Source: Foliimonas ilicis (lineage in GTDB: Bacteria; Pseudomonadota; Alphaproteobacteria; Rhizobiales; Rhizobiaceae). From it: a stretch of DNA of 64,000 nt. Both the position numbers and the translations under genes were made by a program. Location of the stretch: NCBI RefSeq assembly GCF_039939195.1, contig NZ_JBDUUH010000008.1, forward strand, positions 124,001-188,000. Direction: 5' to 3'. Each line of letters begins with the position of its first letter. The stretch's first letter is position 1. The notes below the pieces were generated by a model. The model worked only from the letters and a program-made list of their open reading frames with translations. It did no database searches and had not been told where the DNA came from. Positions 1 to 8,455 of the stretch are shown piece after piece.

Positions 1-1
1 C

Positions 2-277
2 AAGGTCGTGCTGCCGGAGGCTGCCACAGGCATCGCCGCGACCGCCGTGTTCTGCTTCATCACCGCATGGAACGAATACGCATTCGCGCTGATCATGACC
101 AACCGCCGCGCCCAGACCGCGCCGCCATTCATTCCGAGCCAGGTCGGCTCCGGTCTGCCGGATTGGACAGTCATCGCCGCCGGTACGTTCCTGTTCCTCC
201 TGCCGGTCGCGATCTTCACCTTCTTCCTGCGCAATCACCTGCTGCGCGGCATGTCGTTCGGGGCGATACGCAAATGA
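2..277 (+). CDS. ABC transporter permease, carbohydrate type (C-terminal fragment)
   Basis: This is the last ~91 residues of a MalG-like inner-membrane permease whose beginning lies left of the window. The visible part contains the end of the EAA-type loop region (Leu-Pro-Glu-Ala-Ala) and FITAWNEYAFAL, a stretch typical of the final cytoplasmic and membrane segments of CUT1 sugar permeases, then one more membrane helix and a basic tail. The stop overlaps the start of the next gene (ATGA), so it is the first visible gene of a tightly coupled operon with a small membrane protein and two ATPases. The substrate is unknown. The family call is firm from the motif; the sugar specificity is inferred only from the family. 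Confidence 0.85.
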   Translation, partial: KVVLPEAATGIAATAVFCFITAWNEYAFALIMTNRRAQTAPPFIPSQVGSGLPDWTVIAAGTFLFLLPVAIFTFFLRNHLLRGMSFGAIRK

Positions 278-495
278 CCTTCCGCCAGTTGAACCGCCGC
301 TATCTCGAACCCGGCTCCCAGATATTGATGATCTTCGGCATCATCGCACTCTGTCAGCCGTGGAATCTCTTCCTGCATCGCTATGGACTGACCATGACTT
401 TGATAGGCCTCATCGCCTTCATGATAACGGGCAAGATCGGGCCGGAGCCTAGTCCGCAGCAGGTCGATGCGCATGAGCGGGAGTCCGAAGCGTGA
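274..495 (+). CDS. Small two-TM membrane protein of the ABC operon
   Basis: A 73-residue protein begins at the ATG overlapping the permease stop and ends in a 4-base overlap with the GTG of the following ATPase, so it is translationally coupled on both sides. It has two hydrophobic segments (about residues 15-33 and 38-52) and a charged tail. I do not recognise a named domain. Its place between permease and ATPase genes is reminiscent of the small membrane protein in rhizobial glycerol ABC operons (DUF2160-like), but I cannot confirm homology. The overlaps and the hydrophobic profile argue that it is real. Confidence 0.7.
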   Translation: MTFRQLNRRYLEPGSQILMIFGIIALCQPWNLFLHRYGLTMTLIGLIAFMITGKIGPEPSPQQVDAHERESEA

Positions 496-1595
496 CGCAG
501 ATTGAACTCCGTGGCGTCGAGAAATTCTTTGGCGCGGTACAGGTCATCAAGAACCTCAATCTGGTCATCGACCACAATGAGTTCGTCGTGCTCCTCGGCC
601 AATCCGGCTGCGGGAAAACGACGACATTGCGCGCCATTGCCGGGCTGGAAACCATCGACCACGGCGACATTCTGATCGACGGCAAAGCGGTGCAGAATAT
701 GAAGGCGTCAGACCGCGACATCGCCTTCGTGTTCCAGTCCTTTGCGCTTTATCCGCATATGAATGCCTACGAAAATATCGCCTTCCCGTTGCGCGCGACA
801 CGCAAGAGCAAGTCGGAAATCGACAGCGAAGTCCGCAGTGTCGCCAAGACGTTGCAGATCACTCATCTCTTGCAGCGCAAACCGTCCGCGCTTTCCGGCG
901 GCGATATGCAGCGCGTCGCGATCGGCCGCGCGCTGGTGCGCCGTCCCAAGGCGCTGTTGATGGATGAGCCGATCGGCGCGCTCGACGCCAAGCTGCGTGA
1001 AGAGATGCGCGCCGAGATCAAGAGGCTGCACATCCAGCAGGGATCGACGACGATCTATGTCACGCATGATCAGGTCGAAGCCATGTCGCTCGCCGACCGC
1101 ATCGTCATCATGCATGAAGGCGTGCTTCAGCAGGTCGGCACGCCCTCCGAGGTATATGCTTCGCCTGCCAATCTGTTCGTCGCACAATTCGTCGGCAGCC
1201 CGGTCATGAACATCGCTGCAGCCAGTGTTTCGGAGCAGGGCGCACAGGCGCGTGTTACGGTCGATGGCGCTACGGATGGCTTCAAATTCCCGCGCGAGCT
1301 TCTGGGAAAGCTGAACGGAAACGCGGGCAAACAGCTATCGCTGGGCATTCGCCCCGAAGGCGTGCTCGTCGCGCATGAAGCATCGGATGGATATCTGCCG
1401 GTCGAGGCTCACATCATCGAGCCACTCGGTTCGCATGATATCGTGGATTTGAAGGTCGGTACGCAAATGCTGCGCGCCCGCACCAAGGCGGGATATGTGG
1501 CAAATGCGGGCGACCGCGTCTGGGCACGCATCGACCCGGCGCAGGCGCATTTTTTCGACACGCAGAGCGGCAATTCTTTGGGGGTGAGGCTGTGA
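492..1595 (+). CDS. ABC transporter ATP-binding protein (MalK/UgpC-like)
   Basis: A 367-residue cytoplasmic ATPase of the CUT1 sugar-importer class. Visible motifs are Walker A GQSGCGKTT near residue 36, a Q-loop in FVFQSFALYP, the signature SGGDMQRV (the usual form is SGGQQQRV), Walker B ALLMDEP and the switch His in VTHDQ. The C-terminal ~120 residues form the MOP/TOBE-type regulatory domain with GIRPEGV. The GTG start overlaps the preceding stop. A second, different ATPase follows, so the importer probably uses a heterodimeric ATPase pair, as in the GlpS/GlpT glycerol system. The exact substrate is not evident. Confidence 0.88.
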   Translation: MTQIELRGVEKFFGAVQVIKNLNLVIDHNEFVVLLGQSGCGKTTTLRAIAGLETIDHGDILIDGKAVQNMKASDRDIAFVFQSFALYPHMNAYENIAFPLRATRKSKSEIDSEVRSVAKTLQITHLLQRKPSALSGGDMQRVAIGRALVRRPKALLMDEPIGALDAKLREEMRAEIKRLHIQQGSTTIYVTHDQVEAMSLADRIVIMHEGVLQQVGTPSEVYASPANLFVAQFVGSPVMNIAAASVSEQGAQARVTVDGATDGFKFPRELLGKLNGNAGKQLSLGIRPEGVLVAHEASDGYLPVEAHIIEPLGSHDIVDLKVGTQMLRARTKAGYVANAGDRVWARIDPAQAHFFDTQSGNSLGVRL

Positions 1596-1619
1596 TGGTG
1601 GGACCCGAAAACGTCGGAA

Positions 1620-1781
1620 CTCTACGTTGTCCTCCTCTGTCCTGCCGGACATCTCCCCCACAAGGAGGGAGATTGGCAGTTTCATTCGTATCGCCTTCGC
1701 GGTTAGCGAAATCGCGGACATCATCTGATCTCCCCACCTGTGGGGGAGATGTCCGGCAGGACAGAGGGGGGCAACGTAGAG
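1620..1781. repeat. Long intergenic palindrome, family A copy 1
   Basis: Inverted arms of about 45 bases start with CTACGTTG and CCTCTGTCCTGCCGGACATC and return as the reverse complement ending CAACGTAG. A roughly 60-base core lies between them. The element sits between two ATPase genes of one operon. Other family A copies are at 12393, 17040, 26191, 32268 and 59418. It resembles rhizobial intergenic mosaic elements (RIME-like), a comparison from memory. Confidence 0.85.
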
Positions 1782-1833
1782 CGTTAAGTTGGGCCAAGTT
1801 TCCTCAAAACGCTCAGTCGATGGAGGCGCGCTG

Positions 1834-2919
1834 ATGGCCCACATCAAGCTGCAAAACATCACTAAAACCTTCGGCGACCACACAGCGCTGAAAGGTCTTG
1901 ACCTCGAAATCGAGGACGGCGAATTCTTCGTGCTGCTTGGCGAAACAGGTGCAGGCAAAACCACCACACTGCGCCTGATCGCAGGCCTCGAAAAGCCGAC
2001 TTCAGGCACCATTTACATCGACGGCGCGGACGTCGCGGATTGGGGTGCTGCCGAGCGCGATGTAGCGCTGGTTCTCCAGCAATATTCGCTTTATCCGCGC
2101 TATACGGTTCGCGAAAATCTGGAATTTCCGCTGAAGGCAAAAATCCGCAAGGTCGAGCCGGACGAGATCAAGGAGCGCGTTGCGCGGGTTGCCCGAACGC
2201 TGCGCATCGAACATCTGCTTGACCGTAAGACGGACAAGCTTTCGGGCGGCGAAATGCAGCGCGTATCGATTGGCCGTGCCATTGTTCGCAAGCCGCGCGT
2301 TTTCCTCATGGACGAGCCGCTTTCAGCACTCGATGCGAAGCTGCGCGAAGCGTTGCGCACCGAACTCAAGAACCTTCAGGTCAATCTCGGCGCGACGTTC
2401 CTGTTCGTCACGCATGACCAGATCGAAGCCATGTCGATGGGCGACAAGATCGGTGTTTTGAACAAGGGCCATCTCGTTCAGGTTGGAACGCCTTACGAGA
2501 TTTACAACAACCCGCTCAACACATTCGTCGCGCGTTCTGTCGGCACGCCGCCGATGAATTTGATGGATGGGAAACTCTCTTCTGGGCGCGCCATCATGGC
2601 CCCCGTCAATTTCGAGCTGCCCTATGACGGACCTGTCGGCGCAGGCACTGCGACCGATGGTCGAAATCTGGTTTTCGGGATCAGGCCGGAAGACATTTAT
2701 CTGGAATCAGGCGCGCCGGTGGAGGGCCGCGTCCACGATGTCGAAAATCATGGCGTGGAGAAAATCCTGACACTGCGCGTCGGCGACAGCATGCTGCGCG
2801 CAACCGTGCCTGCGCAAACCGAAGTTGCTATCGAGGAGCAGGTGCGCTTTGCCTGGAACCCGAAAAAAGTCGTGCTGTTCGATCAGTCGAGCGGCATCAA
2901 TCTCACGCACCGGGCCTAG
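1834..2919 (+). CDS. ABC transporter ATP-binding protein (second subunit)
   Basis: A 361-residue ATPase. I chose the ATG at 1834 because TGGAGG lies 7 bases upstream; an upstream in-frame start at 1789 falls beside the repeat. Walker A is the unusual GETGAGKTT, the signature is SGGEMQRV, Walker B is VFLMDEP and the switch His is in VTHDQ. A TOBE-like C-terminal domain with GIRPEDI follows. The protein differs clearly from the ATPase upstream, supporting an asymmetric ATPase pair for one importer. The adjoining amidase is in the same direction, 67 bases downstream. Confidence 0.87.
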   Translation: MAHIKLQNITKTFGDHTALKGLDLEIEDGEFFVLLGETGAGKTTTLRLIAGLEKPTSGTIYIDGADVADWGAAERDVALVLQQYSLYPRYTVRENLEFPLKAKIRKVEPDEIKERVARVARTLRIEHLLDRKTDKLSGGEMQRVSIGRAIVRKPRVFLMDEPLSALDAKLREALRTELKNLQVNLGATFLFVTHDQIEAMSMGDKIGVLNKGHLVQVGTPYEIYNNPLNTFVARSVGTPPMNLMDGKLSSGRAIMAPVNFELPYDGPVGAGTATDGRNLVFGIRPEDIYLESGAPVEGRVHDVENHGVEKILTLRVGDSMLRATVPAQTEVAIEEQVRFAWNPKKVVLFDQSSGINLTHRA

Positions 2920-2986
2920 TTTTTCGACAGCCTGAAGCAAACCGTCTATGACGGAATGCCCAAGCAATCTGTCGCGAGGCGAGCCT

Positions 2987-4309
2987 ATGAACAACTCGAC
3001 ACCGAAGCAGCGGCCTGCGCGCCATGCGCTGGAGGCGATTTTTGCGCGGCTGGAAAGTCGCGTCGGTGACGAGAAAGTTTTCACGAAAATCTATTGGGAA
3101 GCCGCGCGTGCTGCCGCTAATGCGTCCGATGAGCGCCATCGCAAAGGTGTGCCGATCGGACCGCTGGATGGCAGGATCGTCTCGATAAAGGATTTGTTCG
3201 ACGTCGCGGGCGAGGCAACGACCGCCGGTTCGGTGCTGTTGCGTGAGGCGCCGTCAGCCAAGGCCGATGCGCCGATCGTTTCGCGTTTGCGGCAAGCAGG
3301 CGCCGTGATCCCGGCCAAGACGAACATGACCGAGTTCGCTTTCACGGCGGTCGGGCTCAACCCGCACTACGGGTCTCCGGGCAATGCAAGAGACGCAAGC
3401 CTGAACGCGGGAGGTTCGTCGTCCGGCGCTGGCGTTTCGGTGGCCGAAGGCACCAGCCAGATTTCGATTGGTTCGGACACAGGCGGCTCGGTCCGCATAC
3501 CTGCCGCCTTGAATGGCATTGTCGGCTTCAAACCAACGGCACGTCGCGTGCCTCTGAACGGTGCATTCCCACTGTCTCCGACGCTTGATTCCATCGGCCC
3601 GCTCGCTCTGAACGTCGCCGATTGCGCACTGACAGACGCGATCATGGCGGGTGAAACACCGCAGGCTCTCACGCCGATCCCGCTCGGCAATCTGCGTTTC
3701 GCGATCCCGAAAGGACGGCTTTTCAACGATCTCGATCCGAGGGTTGCTCAAGCGTTTGAGCAAGGCATTCGCGCGCTGGAACATGCCGGCGCAACGCTCG
3801 TGGATTTCGACATCGAAGATCTGCTTCAAGCGATGAGAGATGCGACGGCCTCTGGTTCCATCGCCTCGATAGAAGGTGCTGCCATTCATTCCAACTGGCT
3901 CAAGGACAAGCGGAAAACGGCTTCGGTCGATCCGCGCGTCACCAAACAATTAGCTCGTTACATGGATGTTTCACGCGAGGCACATGATACGCTTCTCGCC
4001 CGTAGAAACGATCTTGCGCGGCAGATGGACGAGCATCTGTCTGGCATAGACATGCTGGTCTATCCGACCTTGCCGATCGTTGGGCGGCCGATTGTCGACC
4101 TCGAGAATGACCCTGCTTTTTACAACCGCATCGAAGGACTGCTGCTGCGCAATCCGCAGATCGTCAATCAGTTCGATCTGACCGCGATCTCACTGCCTGT
4201 TCCCGGCACAGAGCTTCCTGTCGGGCTGACGCTGGCGGCGCGCAGCGGAGCCGATGACCGCTTGCTCGGTGTGGCGGTGTCGGCAGAGGCCGCACTCGCG
4301 CATGGCTGA
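2987..4309 (+). CDS. Amidase, amidase-signature family
   Basis: A 440-residue hydrolase of the GatA/amidase-signature family, expected to cleave a carboxamide with a Ser-cis-Ser-Lys triad. The triad is visible: Lys in SIKDLFDV, cis-Ser in GGSSSGAGV, and nucleophile Ser in GSDTGGSVRIPA, followed by GIVGFKPT. The start at 2987 has GAGG 7 bases upstream; an alternative ATG at 2948 adds 13 residues but has a poorer ribosome site. It follows the ABC importer genes in the same direction and may act on the imported compound. It converges on the hydroxyacid dehydrogenase gene, with 3 bases between stops. The substrate is unknown. Confidence 0.85.
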   Translation: MNNSTPKQRPARHALEAIFARLESRVGDEKVFTKIYWEAARAAANASDERHRKGVPIGPLDGRIVSIKDLFDVAGEATTAGSVLLREAPSAKADAPIVSRLRQAGAVIPAKTNMTEFAFTAVGLNPHYGSPGNARDASLNAGGSSSGAGVSVAEGTSQISIGSDTGGSVRIPAALNGIVGFKPTARRVPLNGAFPLSPTLDSIGPLALNVADCALTDAIMAGETPQALTPIPLGNLRFAIPKGRLFNDLDPRVAQAFEQGIRALEHAGATLVDFDIEDLLQAMRDATASGSIASIEGAAIHSNWLKDKRKTASVDPRVTKQLARYMDVSREAHDTLLARRNDLARQMDEHLSGIDMLVYPTLPIVGRPIVDLENDPAFYNRIEGLLLRNPQIVNQFDLTAISLPVPGTELPVGLTLAARSGADDRLLGVAVSAEAALAHG

Positions 4310-4312
4310 TAT

Positions 4313-5281
4313 TCAGGATGGAAAACGCCTGCGATAGTGATCGACCACATCGGGATTTCGCAGATTTTCGGGCAATTCCCCGCGTAAAACGCGGTTGGCT
4401 TCCGCGATCGCACCGGTGCCCATGCGCTCCATGCTTTCTTCGGTGATACCCGCCATGTGCGGCGTGACAATCACATTGTCGAAGCTGAAATAGGGGTGTT
4501 TGGGCGGTAGCGGCTGTGTTGAGAACACATCGAGCGCCGCACCGCCGATCTGACCGTTTTCCAGCGCTTCGATCAAGGCGTCGTCATCGACCACCGGTCC
4601 GCGCGAGACATTGATCAGCAATGCACCGGGGCGCATGAGCTCGATGATGTCGCGGCTGATAAGGCCGGTAGTTTCGGGCGTCAGCGGGCAGCACAAAACG
4701 ATGATGTCGCTCGCCATCGCAAGCTCTTCCAGCGTCGCGAAGCGCACATTTTGCGGCAGGCTGGAAGCGGTGCGGCTGTTGGCGATGACGGTGAGGCCGA
4801 AGCCATCATGCGCGATTTTCGCAACTGCCTTGCCGACCGCGCCCATGCCGACGATGCCCATTGTGCGCCCGCCAAGCTCGTTGGTCAGCGGCGCATACTC
4901 GCGTCCAGCCAGCCAGCCGCCCTCGCGCAAATCACGATCCATCGCACGAAAGCGCCGCAGAAGCGCCAGCGTCGTGAAAATGACGTGCTCGGCGACGGAG
5001 TTCGCGTTGACGCCGGGCACATTCGCGACGAGCACGCCGGCCTTCGTCGCGGCATCCATCGGGATCATGTCGAGCCCGGCACCATGCCGGATTGCCGCGC
5101 GCAGCTTGGGCGCGTTGTCGAAAAGCGCAGGCGGCAATGGCGCGCGGACGATCACGATGTCCGCATCGCGCCCCTCTTTCGCAAGGGTTTCCGCATCCGG
5201 CGCCGATGCGATGACGAGATCGCCTTCGATCATCTCGACGGCGCGCGGATGAAGCGGATGCGTCGAGAAAATCACCGGCAT
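4313..5281 (-). CDS. D-isomer-specific 2-hydroxyacid dehydrogenase
   Basis: A 322-residue NAD-dependent dehydrogenase. It has the Rossmann motif GMGAVGKAVAK (about residue 147), catalytic Arg in NVSRGPVV and catalytic His in VTPHMAG. The third catalytic position, Glu in E. coli SerA (29 residues after the Arg), is Gln here (DVFSTQP), as in the Gln/His pair of NAD formate dehydrogenases. It is the last gene of the leftward operon of isomerase, enolase-like enzyme and GntR regulator, starting 4 bases after gntR. It probably oxidises a hydroxyacid intermediate or reduces a ketoacid. The substrate cannot be read from sequence. Confidence 0.87.
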   Translation of the reverse strand: MPVIFSTHPLHPRAVEMIEGDLVIASAPDAETLAKEGRDADIVIVRAPLPPALFDNAPKLRAAIRHGAGLDMIPMDAATKAGVLVANVPGVNANSVAEHVIFTTLALLRRFRAMDRDLREGGWLAGREYAPLTNELGGRTMGIVGMGAVGKAVAKIAHDGFGLTVIANSRTASSLPQNVRFATLEELAMASDIIVLCCPLTPETTGLISRDIIELMRPGALLINVSRGPVVDDDALIEALENGQIGGAALDVFSTQPLPPKHPYFSFDNVIVTPHMAGITEESMERMGTGAIAEANRVLRGELPENLRNPDVVDHYRRRFPS

Positions 5282-5285
5282 AGGA

Positions 5286-6002
5286 TCACGCCTTTTCCAG
5301 CGTCTTGTCGGGGCTATCGGCGTCTATGCCGGTGATCAGGCCCTTCCAGTAGCTCTCGACGCCTTGCAGATGCGCGCTCATCAGCGCTTGCGCCAGATTG
5401 CCGTCGCGGCGCAGAAGCGCATCGAAGATTTGCAGATGTTCGGCATGCGATTTGTGGCCGCGCGCGGGGTCCTTGAAATAGATCGGCAGGCGGTCTTCGC
5501 CCATCACGTAGTAGACGCTACAGACCTTGTGAAAGACGCTGTTTTGCGTGGCGCGTACGATTTCAAGATGAAAATCGCGATCTTCCACTGCCAGCCCTTC
5601 ACCATTTGCGAGCTTTTCTTCTGAGATTTTGAGAATTTCGCGCAGCCGGTCGTAGTTTTCGTCAGTAGCGCGCGAGCATGCGAGTTCGGCCGCCTTGATC
5701 TCGTGAATCTTGCGCAGTTCGACCGTCTCGTAAATCTGGATCGGATCGAGCGGAACGCCAGCTTTGGCGAACAGTGCGATTGCTTCGACGCTTGCCTGCC
5801 GCGTCGTCAGGTAAATGCCGGACTTCGCCCGCCGCTCGACGATGCGCATCGCTTCCAGGATTGCCAGCGCTTCACGAATCTGGCCGCGGCTCACTGCAAA
5901 ATGCTCTGCCAGTTCGCGCTCCGACGGTGTCCGCCCTGTATCCGAATTGGAACAAGCGAAAAGGTGCGAGGCAAGTTCGGCGAGCAGGTGGTTTTTCGTC
6001 AT
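5286..6002 (-). CDS. GntR-family regulator, FadR (FCD) subfamily
   Basis: A 238-residue transcription factor. The N-terminal winged helix-turn-helix shows TPSERELAEHFAVSRGQIRE (about residues 25-44). An all-helical C-terminal FCD ligand domain carries the usual metal-binding type residues (D..H pattern near RDFHLEI and HAEH). FCD regulators bind TNGTNNNACNA palindromes and release DNA when an organic acid or sugar acid binds. Three such palindromes occur at 8208, 8282 and 14844, next to the operons of this region, so it is the likely local repressor. It lies inside the leftward operon, consistent with autoregulation. Confidence 0.92.
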   Translation of the reverse strand: MTKNHLLAELASHLFACSNSDTGRTPSERELAEHFAVSRGQIREALAILEAMRIVERRAKSGIYLTTRQASVEAIALFAKAGVPLDPIQIYETVELRKIHEIKAAELACSRATDENYDRLREILKISEEKLANGEGLAVEDRDFHLEIVRATQNSVFHKVCSVYYVMGEDRLPIYFKDPARGHKSHAEHLQIFDALLRRDGNLAQALMSAHLQGVESYWKGLITGIDADSPDKTLEKA

Positions 6003-6003
6003 A

Positions 6004-7173
6004 TCAAGTTCTTTGCGCGTGCGCCTCCAGAAATCGTTCGGAGACTGTGAACCCCAATCCGGGCGTTTCAGGGATGGCGATCATACCGTCCTTGGCTTCG
6101 ATCGTCTCCGTGACAAGATCGTGTATCATTGGATTTGCTCCAAGCGAATACTCGATGATGAAGCTTGAGGCCGAAGCCGCGCAAATGTGAAGACCGGCGA
6201 AGAAACATGGCGCGCCCGCCCACAGATGCGGCGCGAAACGCAGATTGAAGGCGCTGGCGATCGTGCCGATCTTCACCGCCTCGCTTATGCCGCCGCAAAA
6301 GGCCGGGTCTGGCTGGAAAATGTCGGCGGATTTGAGTACGGCAAGATCACGGAAAGCGTAGCGCGTGGCTTCGCTTTCGCCGGTCGCAATCGGGATCGGA
6401 ATTGCTTTGCGAAGCTCGGCCATGCCCGGCTTGTCGTCTGCCGTCAGCGGTTCTTCGAACCAGGCGAGGTCACAATCCGCAACCAGATTGGCAAAACGCC
6501 GCGCTTCCGAGACGGTGTAGGTTCCGTGTGCGTCGACCATCAGATCGATGTCTGGACCGAGTGCCTCACGTGCGGCGCGGACGCGGGCTGCCGATACATG
6601 CGGCCTGCCATCCATCGCGCCGATCCGCATTTTTACGGCCTTGAACCCGCCCGCCGAAACGTAAGAATGCAACTGCTCGCCGATCTTGTCGGCAGACGCC
6701 CATCCGCCGGACGCATAGGCCGGTAGCCGGTCGAGCTTTCGCCCGCCGAGCAGCTTCCAGACCGGCACGTTGAGTGACTTGCCCAATATGTCCCATAGCG
6801 CGATGTCTACGGCGCTGATCGCCGCCGTTGTCAGGCCGCGCCGCGCAAGCTGCGGCATTGTATGCCCTGCGATGGCTGCCTTTTCGTGGCGCACGCCATT
6901 GTAGAGCATTTCCCATATCATGCTGATGTCGCCGGCCTGCAGGCCGATCAATTGCGGGCCGACTTCATGATTGAGCATGTGGACGAGGGCGCCATAGCTT
7001 CCGGCACTGCCGGCTGCATTCTTGCCTTCACCCCAGCCGACGAGTCCGTCATCGGTTTCGATGCGCAGGATTGCCGCGTCGAATGTCGTCACCTGTCCGA
7101 AATCGCTCCGATGCTGGCGTGCAGCCTCGATCGGAATCCGAACCCACCATGCATGGACGTGCTTGATCCGCAT
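6004..7173 (-). CDS. Enolase-superfamily enzyme, mandelate racemase group
   Basis: A 389-residue enzyme with N-terminal capping domain and a (beta/alpha)7-beta barrel. Metal ligands are visible as Asp in LMVDAH, Glu in FEEPL and Glu in ATGES. The sixth strand Asp is in IFQPDPA and the seventh strand His in APHLWAG, giving the His/Asp dyad. The second-strand KxK motif reads K-M-R, so the second lysine is replaced. This points to an acid-sugar dehydratase or a racemase, without choosing between them. It is encoded 1 base before gntR and 61 bases after the isomerase gene in the same operon. Confidence 0.88.
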   Translation of the reverse strand: MRIKHVHAWWVRIPIEAARQHRSDFGQVTTFDAAILRIETDDGLVGWGEGKNAAGSAGSYGALVHMLNHEVGPQLIGLQAGDISMIWEMLYNGVRHEKAAIAGHTMPQLARRGLTTAAISAVDIALWDILGKSLNVPVWKLLGGRKLDRLPAYASGGWASADKIGEQLHSYVSAGGFKAVKMRIGAMDGRPHVSAARVRAAREALGPDIDLMVDAHGTYTVSEARRFANLVADCDLAWFEEPLTADDKPGMAELRKAIPIPIATGESEATRYAFRDLAVLKSADIFQPDPAFCGGISEAVKIGTIASAFNLRFAPHLWAGAPCFFAGLHICAASASSFIIEYSLGANPMIHDLVTETIEAKDGMIAIPETPGLGFTVSERFLEAHAQRT

Positions 7174-7234
7174 TTTGTTCCCCGGCTTCCCCGCACACGG
7201 GCAGGGAAGCTGATATGCCGAAAACTGCGGCCGT

Positions 7235-8122
7235 TTACTTGATGAGCGGCAGGATGGTTTCGGCCGTAATCCGCATCTGGTCGTCGTAGAAATCTTCCGT
7301 CAGCAGGCTCGATCCGTGGTCCTGGATGAATTTGAGCTGCTCGGGTGGGATGTCCACGGGATTGCGTTCGACCATGGTTGGATATTTGTTCGCTGGCGTG
7401 CGGTCGACGGGTGCGACGAACTCATTGGTGACGGCACCGTCATAGCCGATCTCTTTCAGCGTGCCGATGATCTTCGGCCAGTCGAGTTGACCGAGGCCCG
7501 CAGCAAAGCGGTTATTGTCGGCGACATGGAAATCGAACAGCCGCTTTCCGGCAAGGCGGATGGCGTCATACATGTCTTCTTCCTCGATGTTGAGGTGGAA
7601 GGCATCAAGGCAGACGCCGCATTCCGGGCTTACCGCATCGGCAAGCGCCAGCGCCTGCGAAGCGCGGTTGAAGAAATATGTCTCGAAGCGGTTCAGAGGC
7701 TCGATGGCGATCCGCACGCCTTTTTTCTGCGCATGCGCGAAGCATTCCTTGGTGGCATCGACCACCCATTTCCATTCTTCTTCCTCGGTGCCATCTGGCA
7801 CGACCTTGCCGACAGTCGCGGGCACGAGCGTTATGATCTGGCCGTCCAGCTCGCTGACCATGGTGATGACGCTTTTGACGTAATCGACGGAGCGCGCGCG
7901 TTGGCCCTCGTCCTTTGCCGCGAGGTTTCGCTCGCCAAGCGTCAAGGTCACGGCACCCCAGCAGCGAATGCCATGTTCTTTCAGCAGCGCGCGGGTTTCG
8001 GTGACATTGTACTGCGTCGGCTCGCCGGAAATTTCGATGCTCTCATATCCGTACTTCTTGATGCGGGCGAGCGTCTTTGCCAAAGGCTCGGCGCGCATCC
8101 AGTTATGCGTCGAAAGATGCAT
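7235..8122 (-). CDS. Sugar isomerase/epimerase, AP-endonuclease-2 TIM barrel
   Basis: A 295-residue TIM-barrel protein of the ketose 3-epimerase/xylose isomerase-like family. Metal and catalytic residues expected for this family are seen: Glu in IEPLNRFETY, Asp and His in CLDAFHLNIEE, His in FDFHVADNNR, and Glu near TNEFVAP. It is the promoter-proximal gene of the leftward operon and has a paralogue at 14913-15764 under the same operator. It probably interconverts keto-sugar epimers in the pathway. It could also be a hydroxypyruvate-isomerase-like enzyme, since family members are hard to separate by sequence. Confidence 0.85.
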   Translation of the reverse strand: MHLSTHNWMRAEPLAKTLARIKKYGYESIEISGEPTQYNVTETRALLKEHGIRCWGAVTLTLGERNLAAKDEGQRARSVDYVKSVITMVSELDGQIITLVPATVGKVVPDGTEEEEWKWVVDATKECFAHAQKKGVRIAIEPLNRFETYFFNRASQALALADAVSPECGVCLDAFHLNIEEEDMYDAIRLAGKRLFDFHVADNNRFAAGLGQLDWPKIIGTLKEIGYDGAVTNEFVAPVDRTPANKYPTMVERNPVDIPPEQLKFIQDHGSSLLTEDFYDDQMRITAETILPLIK

Positions 8123-8207
8123 GGTCTTCCCTTCTCGTATTTCGCCTATGATCGCTTCGCCGCAGGCGAAGCCGCGTCTCCTCCCTGAAGGCTCCCAGTC
8201 TTTTATC

Positions 8208-8218
8208 TGGTTGGACCA
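8208..8218. promoter_or_regulatory. Candidate FadR-type GntR operator 1
   Basis: TGGTTGGACCA within ATCTGGTTGGACCAATC matches the FCD-GntR consensus TNGTNNNACNA with full TGGT/ACCA arms. It lies 86 bases upstream of the leftward isomerase start. Confidence 0.7.
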
Positions 8219-8281
8219 ATCAGGCTATTTAAAAGTCGTACCGCATTTGATTTTGCCTCGCAAGTAGTGGTTTATCAAATC

Positions 8282-8292
8282 TGGTCTGACCA
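8282..8292. promoter_or_regulatory. Candidate FadR-type GntR operator 2
   Basis: TGGTCTGACCA, preceded by ATC and followed by AA as at the other two sites, is a perfect inverted repeat around one base. It lies 163 bases before the BMP substrate-binding gene and 74 bases from operator 1. Confidence 0.72.
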
Positions 8293-8455
8293 AAATAGGA
8301 ATTTGCAGTGGGTGTCTGCGACATCGACTACCGAAGCCGGTGGTGGACAATCCCACCCGGCAGATTGCCCGCTTTGGGGAATTCGCCTAACGTTGACCAA
8401 ACGATAAAAGACGGGATCTGCAGTCAGCGTTCAAACTCATCCAGAGGTGGTCATA

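Larger units (their letters stand above)
8123..8455. other. Divergent intergenic region with two operators
   Basis: The 333 bases between the leftward isomerase operon and the rightward BMP transporter operon hold no convincing gene. They contain two copies of the 11-base palindrome TGGTNNNACCA, with centres 74 bases apart, close to seven DNA turns. That spacing would allow looping by one repressor. A ribosome site AGAGG lies before the BMP gene. I could not assign clear -35/-10 boxes. Confidence 0.7.
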
